A DNA stretch of 64,000 nucleotides, taken from contig CAJTPK010000010.1 in NCBI GenBank assembly GCA_910578075.1, positions 36,671 through 100,670 on the forward strand, in the 5' to 3' direction. Source of the DNA: an uncultured Muribaculaceae bacterium. GTDB taxonomy: Bacteria; Bacteroidota; Bacteroidia; Bacteroidales; Muribaculaceae. Position numbers and translations under genes: made by a program. The notes beneath the pieces were generated by a model that was not told the origin of the DNA, ran no database searches, and saw nothing but the letters and a program-made list of their open reading frames with translations. This document shows, piece after piece, positions 40,514 through 48,699 of this stretch (positions are counted from its first letter, which is position 1; each line of letters begins with the position of its first letter).

Positions 40514-43500
40514 TTAGAATGTGACGTTGATACCAAAATTGAAGAGGCGGTTTCCGAGACCCCAGTTTTCAGGATCGCCGTAGCTCCACTTCGGAGGATT
40601 GATGGTGAAGAGATTCTTGATACCAAATGTGACACGAACCTTCTCCATATAGGCTTTTTGTGTCCACTTGCGTGGAAGGGTGTAGCCGAAGGTCAGGTCA
40701 GAAAGACGGAGGAAGTTGCGGCTGATAACGCGGTTAACACCTGTCGCTCCAGTCGGTCCCTGCGCCATAAGGCGGGCATAGTAATTGCTCGGGTTCTCGG
40801 GTGTCCAATATTCCTTCTCATAGGTGTTGAGACCGTGGATGATGATATCGGAGGCATTGTCAGCATTGCGATATTCACCGGACTGGCTCTTGTGTCCGAG
40901 TTTCGAATAGAAGGTGAAGCTTATCGTAAAGTCTTTCCAAAGAGTGAAATCATTTGTCATGCTCAGATAGATAGGAGCATATTTAGTTCCATGGAAGATC
41001 TTGTCCTTGTCATTGTAGACAGCGGTACGCTCGCCTGTCTCAGGATCCACGATGTCATCACCGGTATAGTGGTTTGCGACTTTAGGATCACCTGGACGCT
41101 GGTTATACTTAGCTGCCTCCTCAGCCTCGCTGGGCTGCCATATGCCGACGACATCATAATCCCAGATCTCACCGATGGCATGACCGATGAACCAGCCGTT
41201 GCTCGTATTGTCTTTCTCCTTCTGACCGATAATGTTACCTGCATCATCAAGCACATTTTCCATCTGATAGTCTATATGCTTGATCTTGTTCTGGTTGTAA
41301 GAGAATGTAAAGTTGGTGTTCCATTCGAAGTTTTGGTTGGCTATATTGAGCGAGTTGATGGCAAGCTCAAGACCCATGTTGTCAACGCGGCCGATGTTTG
41401 TGGCTACACTTGAGAAACCGGAGAAGCCGGGAAGCGACATATTCATGATCATGTCGTTGGTTTTCTTGTAATACCAGTCGATGGAGGCGTTGATGCGGTT
41501 GTTGAGGAAACCGAGGTCAAGACCTACGTTGAATGCCTCTGTCTTTTCCCAATGAAGGTCAGAGTTGGCCATACGACTCATGGTCAGATATTTCAAATCA
41601 GAAACCACTTTACCTGACGCATCCACATAGTTGTATGTCGCTCCCATACCGGAACCTAAGTTCGCCAGAGCGATGTACGGGTTACCGAGATCTCGGTTAC
41701 CGTTCTTACCCCATGACAAACGGAGCTTACCAGTATTCCACCAGTCGTTGATAGGCTCCATGAACTTTTCGTTGGCGAAGTTCCATGCCAAAGCAAAGGA
41801 GGGGAATGTAGCATGAGGATAGTTCTGACCGAATGCTGAATAACCGTCGCGACGCACTGAAGCTGTGATCATATAGCGGTTGTCGTAGCTATAGAACGCA
41901 CGTGCCAGAAGGGCATCAGCACTCTGATGGGTGTCATTGGTCGAGAAGCTGGAGATTTCCTTGGTAGCGTTCTGAGTATTGTGGAATCCGAGGGCATCTG
42001 TAGGATCTATGCCGCGGGCATGGATATAGTCGCTCCAGTATTTGCGGTCCTCAGCCTCCTGAGCCAATGTCAGCATCACATGGTGGATATCATTGAATGT
42101 GTAATCCCAGTTGATGGTGTTGTTGAGTGACCAGTCAAAATTCTTACGCCATTCACGGTTCACACCCCTGTCTTCCTTATTGGAGTTGGGCAGGTCAGCA
42201 CTCATGAAATAGCGGTCCCAGAAATACTGGTAACGCGGTGCTATATTGAACTGATAAGAAATTCCGAAAGGAAGAGTTACATTGACATAGAACTTGGAGT
42301 TCAACACCATGTATCCTTTCTCAAGTTCCTCATAATTCTGATAGAAGAACTGGTTCTGGAAAGGCTGGAAACGGTTGGTACCGCCCATAGGGAACTGCAG
42401 AAGCTCACCTGTGTTTTTGTCCCAGGGACTCGAGAAAGGAGAGAACTTCATGATGTTTGCATTCTGAAGGTCATCGCTGTAGCTGAGAGCCTTGTCTCCG
42501 TCTGTACGGTGCTGGAAATTCACATTTCCACCGATCTCCAGCCAGTTGGTCACCTTACCGCTCAGTCTCATAGAGGCGCGGAGTGTACTGTAATCATTAC
42601 CTTTGATGACACCTTGATTCTTCATGTATCCGAAACTCATGTAATAGTTCATCTTGTCGGTACCACCGGAAAGACTGAGGTTGTAGTCCTGATTTAGACC
42701 GGTGCGGAATGCGTAGTTATACCAGTCGAAAGTGTCATTGTCAAGGAAGTTTGAGAAAAGAAGACTCTCTTCATCCAGACCGATACGGCGTCCGAACACG
42801 CTGCGCGGTGACTCTCCATCTCCGTTGGTGGTATAACCCATCCATTGGTCAAGGGTTATGCCGTATTTCGCAAGATTTGCATCAGAGGGATACTCATAGT
42901 AGCCGGGATTTGTCTGGCCACTCTGGTAATCGCGGTAGTTACCGTTTTCATCAAAACCGTATGAATCACGCTTATAGAAGTCCGAACGGTAACCAAGATA
43001 ACCTTCCGCATCGTAATATTTACGGTATGCGCTCTTTGTGTTGATACCCCAGTTGGCACTGAGTGTCACAGAGGGACGTCCCGTGTTGCTACCTTTCTTT
43101 GTTGTCACGATGATGACACCGTTGGCAGCCTTGGCACCATAGATGGCAGCCGAAGATGAGTCTTTAAGGATGTCAATCTGTTTGATATCATCAGGGTTAA
43201 TCTCGGAAAGCTCTCCATAGAACTGCATTCCGTCGAGGATGATAAGTGGGCTGGAACCTGTTCCAAGAGAGTTCTTGCCTCGGAGCTCAAGATCACCACC
43301 ACCTTTTGCAGATGAGTCATAACCTACCTGAAGACCGGCAACACCTCGCAGAAGATCCTGCACTGTCTGAGGATTCGCGTCAGCGATCTTATTAGGATCT
43401 ACCTGTGTGATGGCTCCTGTAAGGTCTTTCTTCTTCATCGAGCCATAACCGATAACGACCACGTCCTCAAGGAGCTCTGCATTCAGGGCAAGTTCGATTC

Positions 43501-43783
43501 TCAGAGGTTCGTTGGAATTTGTGACCTTCACTTTCTTGGGAGCATATCCCACGTAAGAAACTGTAAGGGTCTGCCCTACGGCCGCGCGGATTTCGAAATT
43601 ACCATCGAGGTCGGTGCTCGCACCTGTCGATGTTCCTTCAACCTGCACGGTGGCGCCGATCAGCGGCTCCCCTTCCGTGTCCACCACCACACCCTTTACC
43701 AGGCGTGATTCCGGAGCTGCCTGCGCGCTCAATGCGAATAGCTGGGCGACCAGCAGGCACATTAGGAAAATTGCTTTTTTCAT
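40514..43783 (-). CDS. SusC/RagA TonB-dependent transporter
   Basis: A 1089-residue outer-membrane importer. Signal peptide to about 22 (ALSAQA), a carboxypeptidase-regulatory-like domain (about 28-105, with VVDTEGEPLIGATVQVEGT), a TonB-box-like segment, a plug with DILKDSSSAAIYGAKAANG, and a barrel ending FNFGINVTF. Unlike the SusC at 270-3494 it has no STN domain, consistent with control by the neighbouring HTCS instead of a sigma/FecR pair. It imports the oligosaccharide made at the surface. Confidence 0.96.
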   Translation of the reverse strand: MKKAIFLMCLLVAQLFALSAQAAPESRLVKGVVVDTEGEPLIGATVQVEGTSTGASTDLDGNFEIRAAVGQTLTVSYVGYAPKKVKVTNSNEPLRIELALNAELLEDVVVIGYGSMKKKDLTGAITQVDPNKIADANPQTVQDLLRGVAGLQVGYDSSAKGGGDLELRGKNSLGTGSSPLIILDGMQFYGELSEINPDDIKQIDILKDSSSAAIYGAKAANGVIIVTTKKGSNTGRPSVTLSANWGINTKSAYRKYYDAEGYLGYRSDFYKRDSYGFDENGNYRDYQSGQTNPGYYEYPSDANLAKYGITLDQWMGYTTNGDGESPRSVFGRRIGLDEESLLFSNFLDNDTFDWYNYAFRTGLNQDYNLSLSGGTDKMNYYMSFGYMKNQGVIKGNDYSTLRASMRLSGKVTNWLEIGGNVNFQHRTDGDKALSYSDDLQNANIMKFSPFSSPWDKNTGELLQFPMGGTNRFQPFQNQFFYQNYEELEKGYMVLNSKFYVNVTLPFGISYQFNIAPRYQYFWDRYFMSADLPNSNKEDRGVNREWRKNFDWSLNNTINWDYTFNDIHHVMLTLAQEAEDRKYWSDYIHARGIDPTDALGFHNTQNATKEISSFSTNDTHQSADALLARAFYSYDNRYMITASVRRDGYSAFGQNYPHATFPSFALAWNFANEKFMEPINDWWNTGKLRLSWGKNGNRDLGNPYIALANLGSGMGATYNYVDASGKVVSDLKYLTMSRMANSDLHWEKTEAFNVGLDLGFLNNRINASIDWYYKKTNDMIMNMSLPGFSGFSSVATNIGRVDNMGLELAINSLNIANQNFEWNTNFTFSYNQNKIKHIDYQMENVLDDAGNIIGQKEKDNTSNGWFIGHAIGEIWDYDVVGIWQPSEAEEAAKYNQRPGDPKVANHYTGDDIVDPETGERTAVYNDKDKIFHGTKYAPIYLSMTNDFTLWKDFTISFTFYSKLGHKSQSGEYRNADNASDIIIHGLNTYEKEYWTPENPSNYYARLMAQGPTGATGVNRVISRNFLRLSDLTFGYTLPRKWTQKAYMEKVRVTFGIKNLFTINPPKWSYGDPENWGLGNRLFNFGINVTF

Positions 43784-43826
43784 TTCAATTTGGTTAGTTA
43801 TTGAATTATTAAGGTTAATCGTCCAT

Positions 43827-43858
43827 AAAGAGTATGAATGCCTCCATCCATACTCTTT
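43827..43858 (-). other. leader hairpin near the susC start
   Basis: A 10-bp perfect inverted repeat (AAAGAGTATG / CATACTCTTT, 12-base loop), 44 bp before the susC start codon in its 5' leader. Confidence 0.55.
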
Positions 43859-44000
43859 TCCCTTTTCCGGGGATAGTTATCATCATGTATTCTTCCACTG
43901 AGTTTCATGGCCGCAGCAAGAGCAAACACTGATGCAACATGGCGCCTAAAAAATCTTTCCTTTACCTAAAAACTTCTAACCTGCAAAACAAACATTCTAT

Positions 44001-44042
44001 GAGTATTCATTTCCAATGAAGTCCTCCTGACTTCAGATACTC
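44001..44042 (-). other. second hairpin in the susC leader
   Basis: GAGTAT/ATACTC outer pairs and GAAGTC/GACTTC inner pairs form a bulged stem about 40 bp after the predicted transcription start of susC. Confidence 0.45.
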
Positions 44043-44080
44043 TTCAACGTGCTGAGTTAACCTTATGAACATTTACTGCG

Positions 44081-44127
44081 CAAAATTACAATCTCCGGAC
44101 GCTTTATAAAATAGGGAAATTTCCCTA
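44081..44127 (-). promoter_or_regulatory. susC promoter with upstream perfect palindrome
   Basis: On the minus strand TAATTTTG (44088-44081) is an exact -7 element, with no good -33. TAGGGAAATTTCCCTA (44112-44127), a perfect 16-bp palindrome, covers the -33 to -48 region. It is followed by AACAAATGACATTTTGTT (44129-44146), another inverted repeat. An activator-dependent promoter fits this pattern, and the HTCS is the obvious candidate. The remainder of the 648-bp gap 43784-44431 holds no gene. Confidence 0.55.
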
Positions 44128-44295
44128 AAACAAATGACATTTTGTTCATGCAAAGGTTTGCAGGTTTCCCACTGTTACTGAACCATTTCCCTGCGGTCGC
44201 AACACTGCATAGTCTGAATGTTCAATCATAAATGACAAATCGTCCAATCACATCTTTTGAACGGTTTGCCTATTTTTCGGCACACTCCATATTTA

Positions 44296-44303
44296 TAACT
44301 TTG
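44296..44303 (+). promoter_or_regulatory. -7 element of the plus-strand glycan arm
   Basis: TAACTTTG, an exact match, 128 bp before the first gene. A weak TTTT at 44273-44276 is at the right distance for -33. It is divergent from susC. Confidence 0.6.
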
Positions 44304-44354
44304 CCGTCGGTAAGGGGAGACATCAAAACAGAAAAATTGGAACTGCCCTTGCCA

Positions 44355-44395
44355 AGAGTCCGCCCCTAAAGCTAATTTTTTATGAGACGGACTCT
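44355..44395 (+). other. leader hairpin of the plus-strand arm
   Basis: AGAGTCCG (44355-44362) and CGGACTCT (44388-44395) form a perfect 8-bp stem around an A/T-rich loop in the 5' leader. The loop and right arm resemble sequence at 63711-63748. Confidence 0.5.
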
Positions 44396-44431
44396 AACGT
44401 TAACCATATTCATTAACCTAAAATCATTTTT

Positions 44432-45346
44432 ATGAAAATTTCTACTTTATTTCTCGGTGGTGCTCTTCTGATGAGCACATCTGCAATGGCTCAGGACAAT
44501 CTGTTGGCAAAAGCAAACGAAGGCGCGCTCGGCGACAAGGGTGCGATGGCTCAGAACGGTTGGCAGTGCTGGAAATTCCCCTTCACTTATGATCAGATCG
44601 ATGAAGAATTCACATTCTCAGAAGCGACACAGATTGAATGGGATTCCAATGGCCCCGGTGGAAACGGCGTGCGTTGGGAGAACAAGAGCTCGGCAGTGAC
44701 CTATAATGGCGCAAGCTACAGCAAGCCTGTTGCATTCATACGCTGGGATAATGGCTCCATGCACTCTTTCTGGTTCGTTTATCCCGTTGAGATCTCAAAA
44801 CCGGGAGTTTATGAATTCTCGATGCTCGGTGGCGAATGGAGCAACTGCAGTAGCGACTCAGACAATTCTTACCTCAAGACCGATGGTTCCCAGTCTGCCA
44901 TAATGGTGGCATTCTCAAACAAAATAGGTCCGGAAGGTATCCGTTGGGAAGGCTGGGCGGATGGCGTTGACGAGGCCACTCTCGCTATCTCAGAGATAGG
45001 CATCCCGACCGAAGGTCAGGGCAAACTTTTCCTTTTCCCGAAAACCGCCAACGACCAGGCTACCCTCCAGAAATGCACCACAATGCTCGATGCTCCTGAG
45101 GCAGGCACATACTACGTACAGTTACTCGGCTCACACGCCCTCGATGTGATTTCAGATCTGCAGCTCGTATGGAAAGCTGACCTCTCCGCTGTGGAGGAAA
45201 TCGGTATGGATAGCCAGGTTGTATCGACTACATATTATGGCATAGACGGCACGCAGATCCTCACTCCCGCCTCCGGTACATTCGTGATCGAAAAAAGCGT
45301 GATGAGCGATGGCCGCATCAAGACAGCTAAGAAAGTGATCCGCTGA
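44432..45346 (+). CDS. secreted protein with C-terminal sorting-like tail
   Basis: A 304-residue exported protein: signal peptide MKISTLFLGGALLMSTSAMA, then a beta-rich body with tryptophan-rich patches (NGWQCWKFPFTYDQ, AFIRWDNGSMHSFWFVYPV), suggestive of a carbohydrate-binding or jelly-roll fold. The last 40 residues (YYGIDGTQI, then a hydrophobic strand, SDGRIKTAKKVIR) resemble the tails of the next genes and type IX secretion sorting domains. No enzymatic motif. First gene of the plus-strand arm; a glycan-binding surface or secreted protein is likely. Confidence 0.75.
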   Translation: MKISTLFLGGALLMSTSAMAQDNLLAKANEGALGDKGAMAQNGWQCWKFPFTYDQIDEEFTFSEATQIEWDSNGPGGNGVRWENKSSAVTYNGASYSKPVAFIRWDNGSMHSFWFVYPVEISKPGVYEFSMLGGEWSNCSSDSDNSYLKTDGSQSAIMVAFSNKIGPEGIRWEGWADGVDEATLAISEIGIPTEGQGKLFLFPKTANDQATLQKCTTMLDAPEAGTYYVQLLGSHALDVISDLQLVWKADLSAVEEIGMDSQVVSTTYYGIDGTQILTPASGTFVIEKSVMSDGRIKTAKKVIR

Positions 45347-45358
45347 TCATCAAACATA

Positions 45359-45397
45359 TAAAAGAGTGTATCCCGACCTCGGGAGACACTCTTTTTT
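45359..45397 (+). terminator. terminator after the first plus-arm gene
   Basis: AAGAGTGT (45362-45369) and ACACTCTT (45386-45393) enclose TCCCGA/TCGGGA, followed by a six-T run. Partial termination here would make the first gene more abundant than those downstream. Confidence 0.85.
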
Positions 45398-45450
45398 CTC
45401 CGGAGTCACGCTCCGGAGCCACTTCTTACAACCTAATAACAAGACTAATC

Positions 45451-48400
45451 ATGAAAATGCTCAGAAAATTAGCCTGCCTGGCAGTTCTGACGGCAGTATG
45501 CTCACCCCTATGGGGCGAAACAATCTCCCAGGATCAGAACATCTCTGTTCTCACTGACCGGAATATAGACCTGACAGGCTCAGCGCAACTGCATCTCACA
45601 TCGAAAAAACCGATGGAAAATTCCACCGTGAATATCATCGGAGAGAACGCATGGCTCTATTTTGACGCCGTGAAACCGACAAATGTTGTCAGCACCTATC
45701 TCCCTTCTGTGAAGATCGACGGCACCCCGGCAGATATTACCACCAATGTCCGCATCGCGGAATATGGAGCTGGAACCGTATTGATTCCTCATGGCATAGA
45801 AGCCTGCGAAAAGGCGCTCACAATCTATTCAGGCGCAAATTTCACCGGTGACTCCCAGACTGTTGCCATAGAGAACTTCAATACCGACTTAGGGAAATTT
45901 GACAATAACATCCGCTCCATAAAACTCCGCAAGGGATTCATGGCTGTACTCGCCAACAACCCTGACGGCACTGGTTACAGCCGTTGCTACATAGCTTCTG
46001 ACGGTGACCTCGAAATTCCCGAACTTCAGGAAGGCTTCACCACAAAAGATGGCTCCGACCGCAGTTTCGTCTCCTATATCCGCGTAACAAAATGGCAATG
46101 GGTTACGAAAAAAGGATGGTGTGGATGGAACCAGGATATACTGGATCTGGTGAATTGCACACACTCATACGGATGGAGCGCGGGAGGCCCTACCGACAAG
46201 ATCGACCGCGAATATGTGCCTCAACGCCACCATATCGGATGGCCAAGTTTTGATGAAGTAAAGAGACTTGACAATGTAAGTCACCTCCTCGGACATAATG
46301 AACCCGACAACACAGGCGACCCCAAAGAGAAACCTTCAAGCCCTGAAGAAATAATCTCAGAATGGCCGGAATTCTTCAAGACCGGTCTCCGCATAGGATC
46401 TCCCGCCCCGACAGGAATATGGGGCAACTGGCTCACCCGCTTCTTCAATCTTGCGGATTCTCTGAACTATCGCGTTGACTTCGTGGTGTATCATCAGTAT
46501 GAGCACACTGCAGATTTCGCTTCACGTGTGAACAAAGCTGTGGAGGTGTCTCACGGCCGACCTGTGTGGATAACGGAGTGGAACAACGGTGCCAACTGGA
46601 CCACAAACAATGAGAACGACTGGCCCAACAAAACCGGTATCCAGTGCGATGCCGACGGCAACCCGTTGGAAAATGGCGGTACGGTAACTCTCCCGGCAAC
46701 CAAGGCAAATCAAGAGAAACAGCTTGAATACATGAAAAAGGCACTCGCCAATATCGATGCATGCGACAAGCTGGAACGCACTCATTTCTACAACGCTGTC
46801 CAGGATGCCAGAGCCGTGGAACTCAGCGGGAAACTCACTCTTTCCGGAAAATATTTCGCTGATTACGCTTCTAAAATAGCATTCAACAGGGATGCCGAGT
46901 ATGTTCACAACTGGAAGATCGCCCCACCTTTTGTCAAGCTGGGATATTCCGATGATTACAAGAACACACGCCTCACATGGTATGACCACAACGGCGAGAC
47001 AGGCAAGAGCTATACGGTATACCGCCGCGATGACTCCAACAAGACGTACAATCCGATAAAAGTGCTGGAACTCGGCAAGGACTATCAGGCGGGGCAAACC
47101 GTAGTGTTCGAAGATCCTATAAAATGCTCCGAACGTTACCGTTATTACGTGAAAGCGACGGCATACGACGGCAAGGAATCGATAGAATCCCGTAAAATGG
47201 CGGTATGGCGCGACAATGAGGTTGAGGCTGTGGAGCTTAAATGCTCTTCGGTAGAGCCTACCACTGTTCGCGCGGAATGGACCGAGACAGAAGGCGCACG
47301 CGGCTACCGTCTGGAGCGCCGTCTGGTATCCTCTCCGGAGAAACCTGAAGGTGAGACCGATTTCACAGTCGTGCTTGCCAACACTTCCGATAAATCATAT
47401 AACGACACGCATGTCACTGAAAACAGTGTATATGCCTATCGCGTGGCTGTGCTAAGCAATGCCGATGGCACTCCCTATTCCGATGAGGTTAGGGTAACCA
47501 CTCCTTCAATCTCCACTCCTCCGGAAGGTGTTCTCAATGCATTCGCCGGATCAGGAGATGCAAAAGTATCACTCGCATGGGACAAGACATACCGGACTAC
47601 ATGGACCATTGAGCGTGCTGATTCTGAAAACGGCCCGTGGTCCACGATCAAAGAGAATATTTCTCAGATTCTTTACGATGACACGGATGTACAGAACGGA
47701 ATGACATATTATTACCGCATTCTTCCGACACGTCTTGGCATGAAGGGTGATTATTCGGAGATACTTACTGCATCTCCGAAAGAAGGGAACTTCATGTATA
47801 TCCCCTTCTGCGAAGGAGGTTTCTTCTCCGCCCGCGACTATTTCAACGGCAAGAAATCAACGCTCTCCGCCGGCTCCACATGGGTTGAAGACCGAAACGG
47901 CAATGCAAAGAGCGCCGTATATCTCAAGCCTGGCAAAGAGGCTTACATTCAGCTTCCGAATTCAATCATGAGCACCATAAGCGACTTCACAATAGCGGTA
48001 TGGATCAAGCCGGGAACCACTGGCGGACGCATCTTTGATTTCGGCACAAGCACATCGAAATTCATGGTCCTCAACTATAGCGGCGGGCAGTTCCGTTACA
48101 AACTGACGGACGGCACCTCGACAGTCGACAAGAACAATATCGCCAAATCAATGCCCGAAGGAGAATGGAGTCATGTGGTTCTGACACAATCAGGCAACAT
48201 TGCCAAACTTTATGTTAACGGAGAGGAAGTGACGACAATCACAGATGCTCTCGCTCCAAGCATAATGGGCAAGACCACCGCCAACTACCTCGGCAAATCG
48301 CAGTGGAGCAGCGACCCGCATCCGGATTTCACATTCGATGACCTATACATCTTCAACCGGGGTATGGATGCCTCTGAGGTAAAAACTCTGATGCAGACAC

Positions 48401-48624
48401 CGGGAATCTCCGAAGTTGACGAAATCATGGACGACAATCTGTTTGAGATCCACGTAGAGAATGGTGATCTGGTGATCGTTACCTCTGAAACAACAGATCT
48501 TCCAATATACTCCGTCGACGGCCGCATCATGAAAACTGTCTATCTATCTGCGGGCGAGAACCGTATCTCCGGCCTCGACAAGGGAATCTATATTGCCAAA
48601 GGCAAAAAGGTGTTTATCCGATAA
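45451..48624 (+). CDS. multidomain secreted glycoside hydrolase (Asl1-like) with FN3 and LamG modules
   Basis: A 1057-residue protein. Signal peptide to about 22 (LWGET), a beta/gamma-crystallin-like domain (about 95-205), a TIM-barrel Glyco_hydro_cc (Asl1/GH128-like) domain (about 220-470) with likely catalytic glutamates Glu284 (GHNEPDN) and Glu376 (ITEWNNGANW), two or more FN3 domains (about 500-770), a LamG-type jelly roll (about 790-960), and a C-terminal sorting-like tail ending GIYIAKGKKVFIR. GH128 members are beta-1,3-glucanases; whether this acts on glucan is unproven. Probably an extracellular endo-enzyme of this locus. Confidence 0.82.
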   Translation: MKMLRKLACLAVLTAVCSPLWGETISQDQNISVLTDRNIDLTGSAQLHLTSKKPMENSTVNIIGENAWLYFDAVKPTNVVSTYLPSVKIDGTPADITTNVRIAEYGAGTVLIPHGIEACEKALTIYSGANFTGDSQTVAIENFNTDLGKFDNNIRSIKLRKGFMAVLANNPDGTGYSRCYIASDGDLEIPELQEGFTTKDGSDRSFVSYIRVTKWQWVTKKGWCGWNQDILDLVNCTHSYGWSAGGPTDKIDREYVPQRHHIGWPSFDEVKRLDNVSHLLGHNEPDNTGDPKEKPSSPEEIISEWPEFFKTGLRIGSPAPTGIWGNWLTRFFNLADSLNYRVDFVVYHQYEHTADFASRVNKAVEVSHGRPVWITEWNNGANWTTNNENDWPNKTGIQCDADGNPLENGGTVTLPATKANQEKQLEYMKKALANIDACDKLERTHFYNAVQDARAVELSGKLTLSGKYFADYASKIAFNRDAEYVHNWKIAPPFVKLGYSDDYKNTRLTWYDHNGETGKSYTVYRRDDSNKTYNPIKVLELGKDYQAGQTVVFEDPIKCSERYRYYVKATAYDGKESIESRKMAVWRDNEVEAVELKCSSVEPTTVRAEWTETEGARGYRLERRLVSSPEKPEGETDFTVVLANTSDKSYNDTHVTENSVYAYRVAVLSNADGTPYSDEVRVTTPSISTPPEGVLNAFAGSGDAKVSLAWDKTYRTTWTIERADSENGPWSTIKENISQILYDDTDVQNGMTYYYRILPTRLGMKGDYSEILTASPKEGNFMYIPFCEGGFFSARDYFNGKKSTLSAGSTWVEDRNGNAKSAVYLKPGKEAYIQLPNSIMSTISDFTIAVWIKPGTTGGRIFDFGTSTSKFMVLNYSGGQFRYKLTDGTSTVDKNNIAKSMPEGEWSHVVLTQSGNIAKLYVNGEEVTTITDALAPSIMGKTTANYLGKSQWSSDPHPDFTFDDLYIFNRGMDASEVKTLMQTPGISEVDEIMDDNLFEIHVENGDLVIVTSETTDLPIYSVDGRIMKTVYLSAGENRISGLDKGIYIAKGKKVFIR

Positions 48625-48643
48625 CTTAGTTTTTTCATGAATC

Positions 48644-48679
48644 AGATACCATCGGTGATATTATTCACCGATGGTATCT
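48644..48679 (+). other. 15-bp perfect hairpin between two glycan genes
   Basis: AGATACCATCGGTGA (48644-48658), loop TATTAT, TCACCGATGGTATCT (48665-48679), 20 bp before the next start codon. No T-run follows, so it is more likely an mRNA processing or stability element than a terminator. Confidence 0.65.
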
Positions 48680-48699
48680 TCAATACAATCATTCGGGAA

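Noticed and set aside
48644..48679. Intrinsic terminator between the two large glycan genes
   Set aside because: The stem is perfect but no T-run follows on the plus strand and the next start codon is only 20 bp away, so I call it a processing or stability hairpin.
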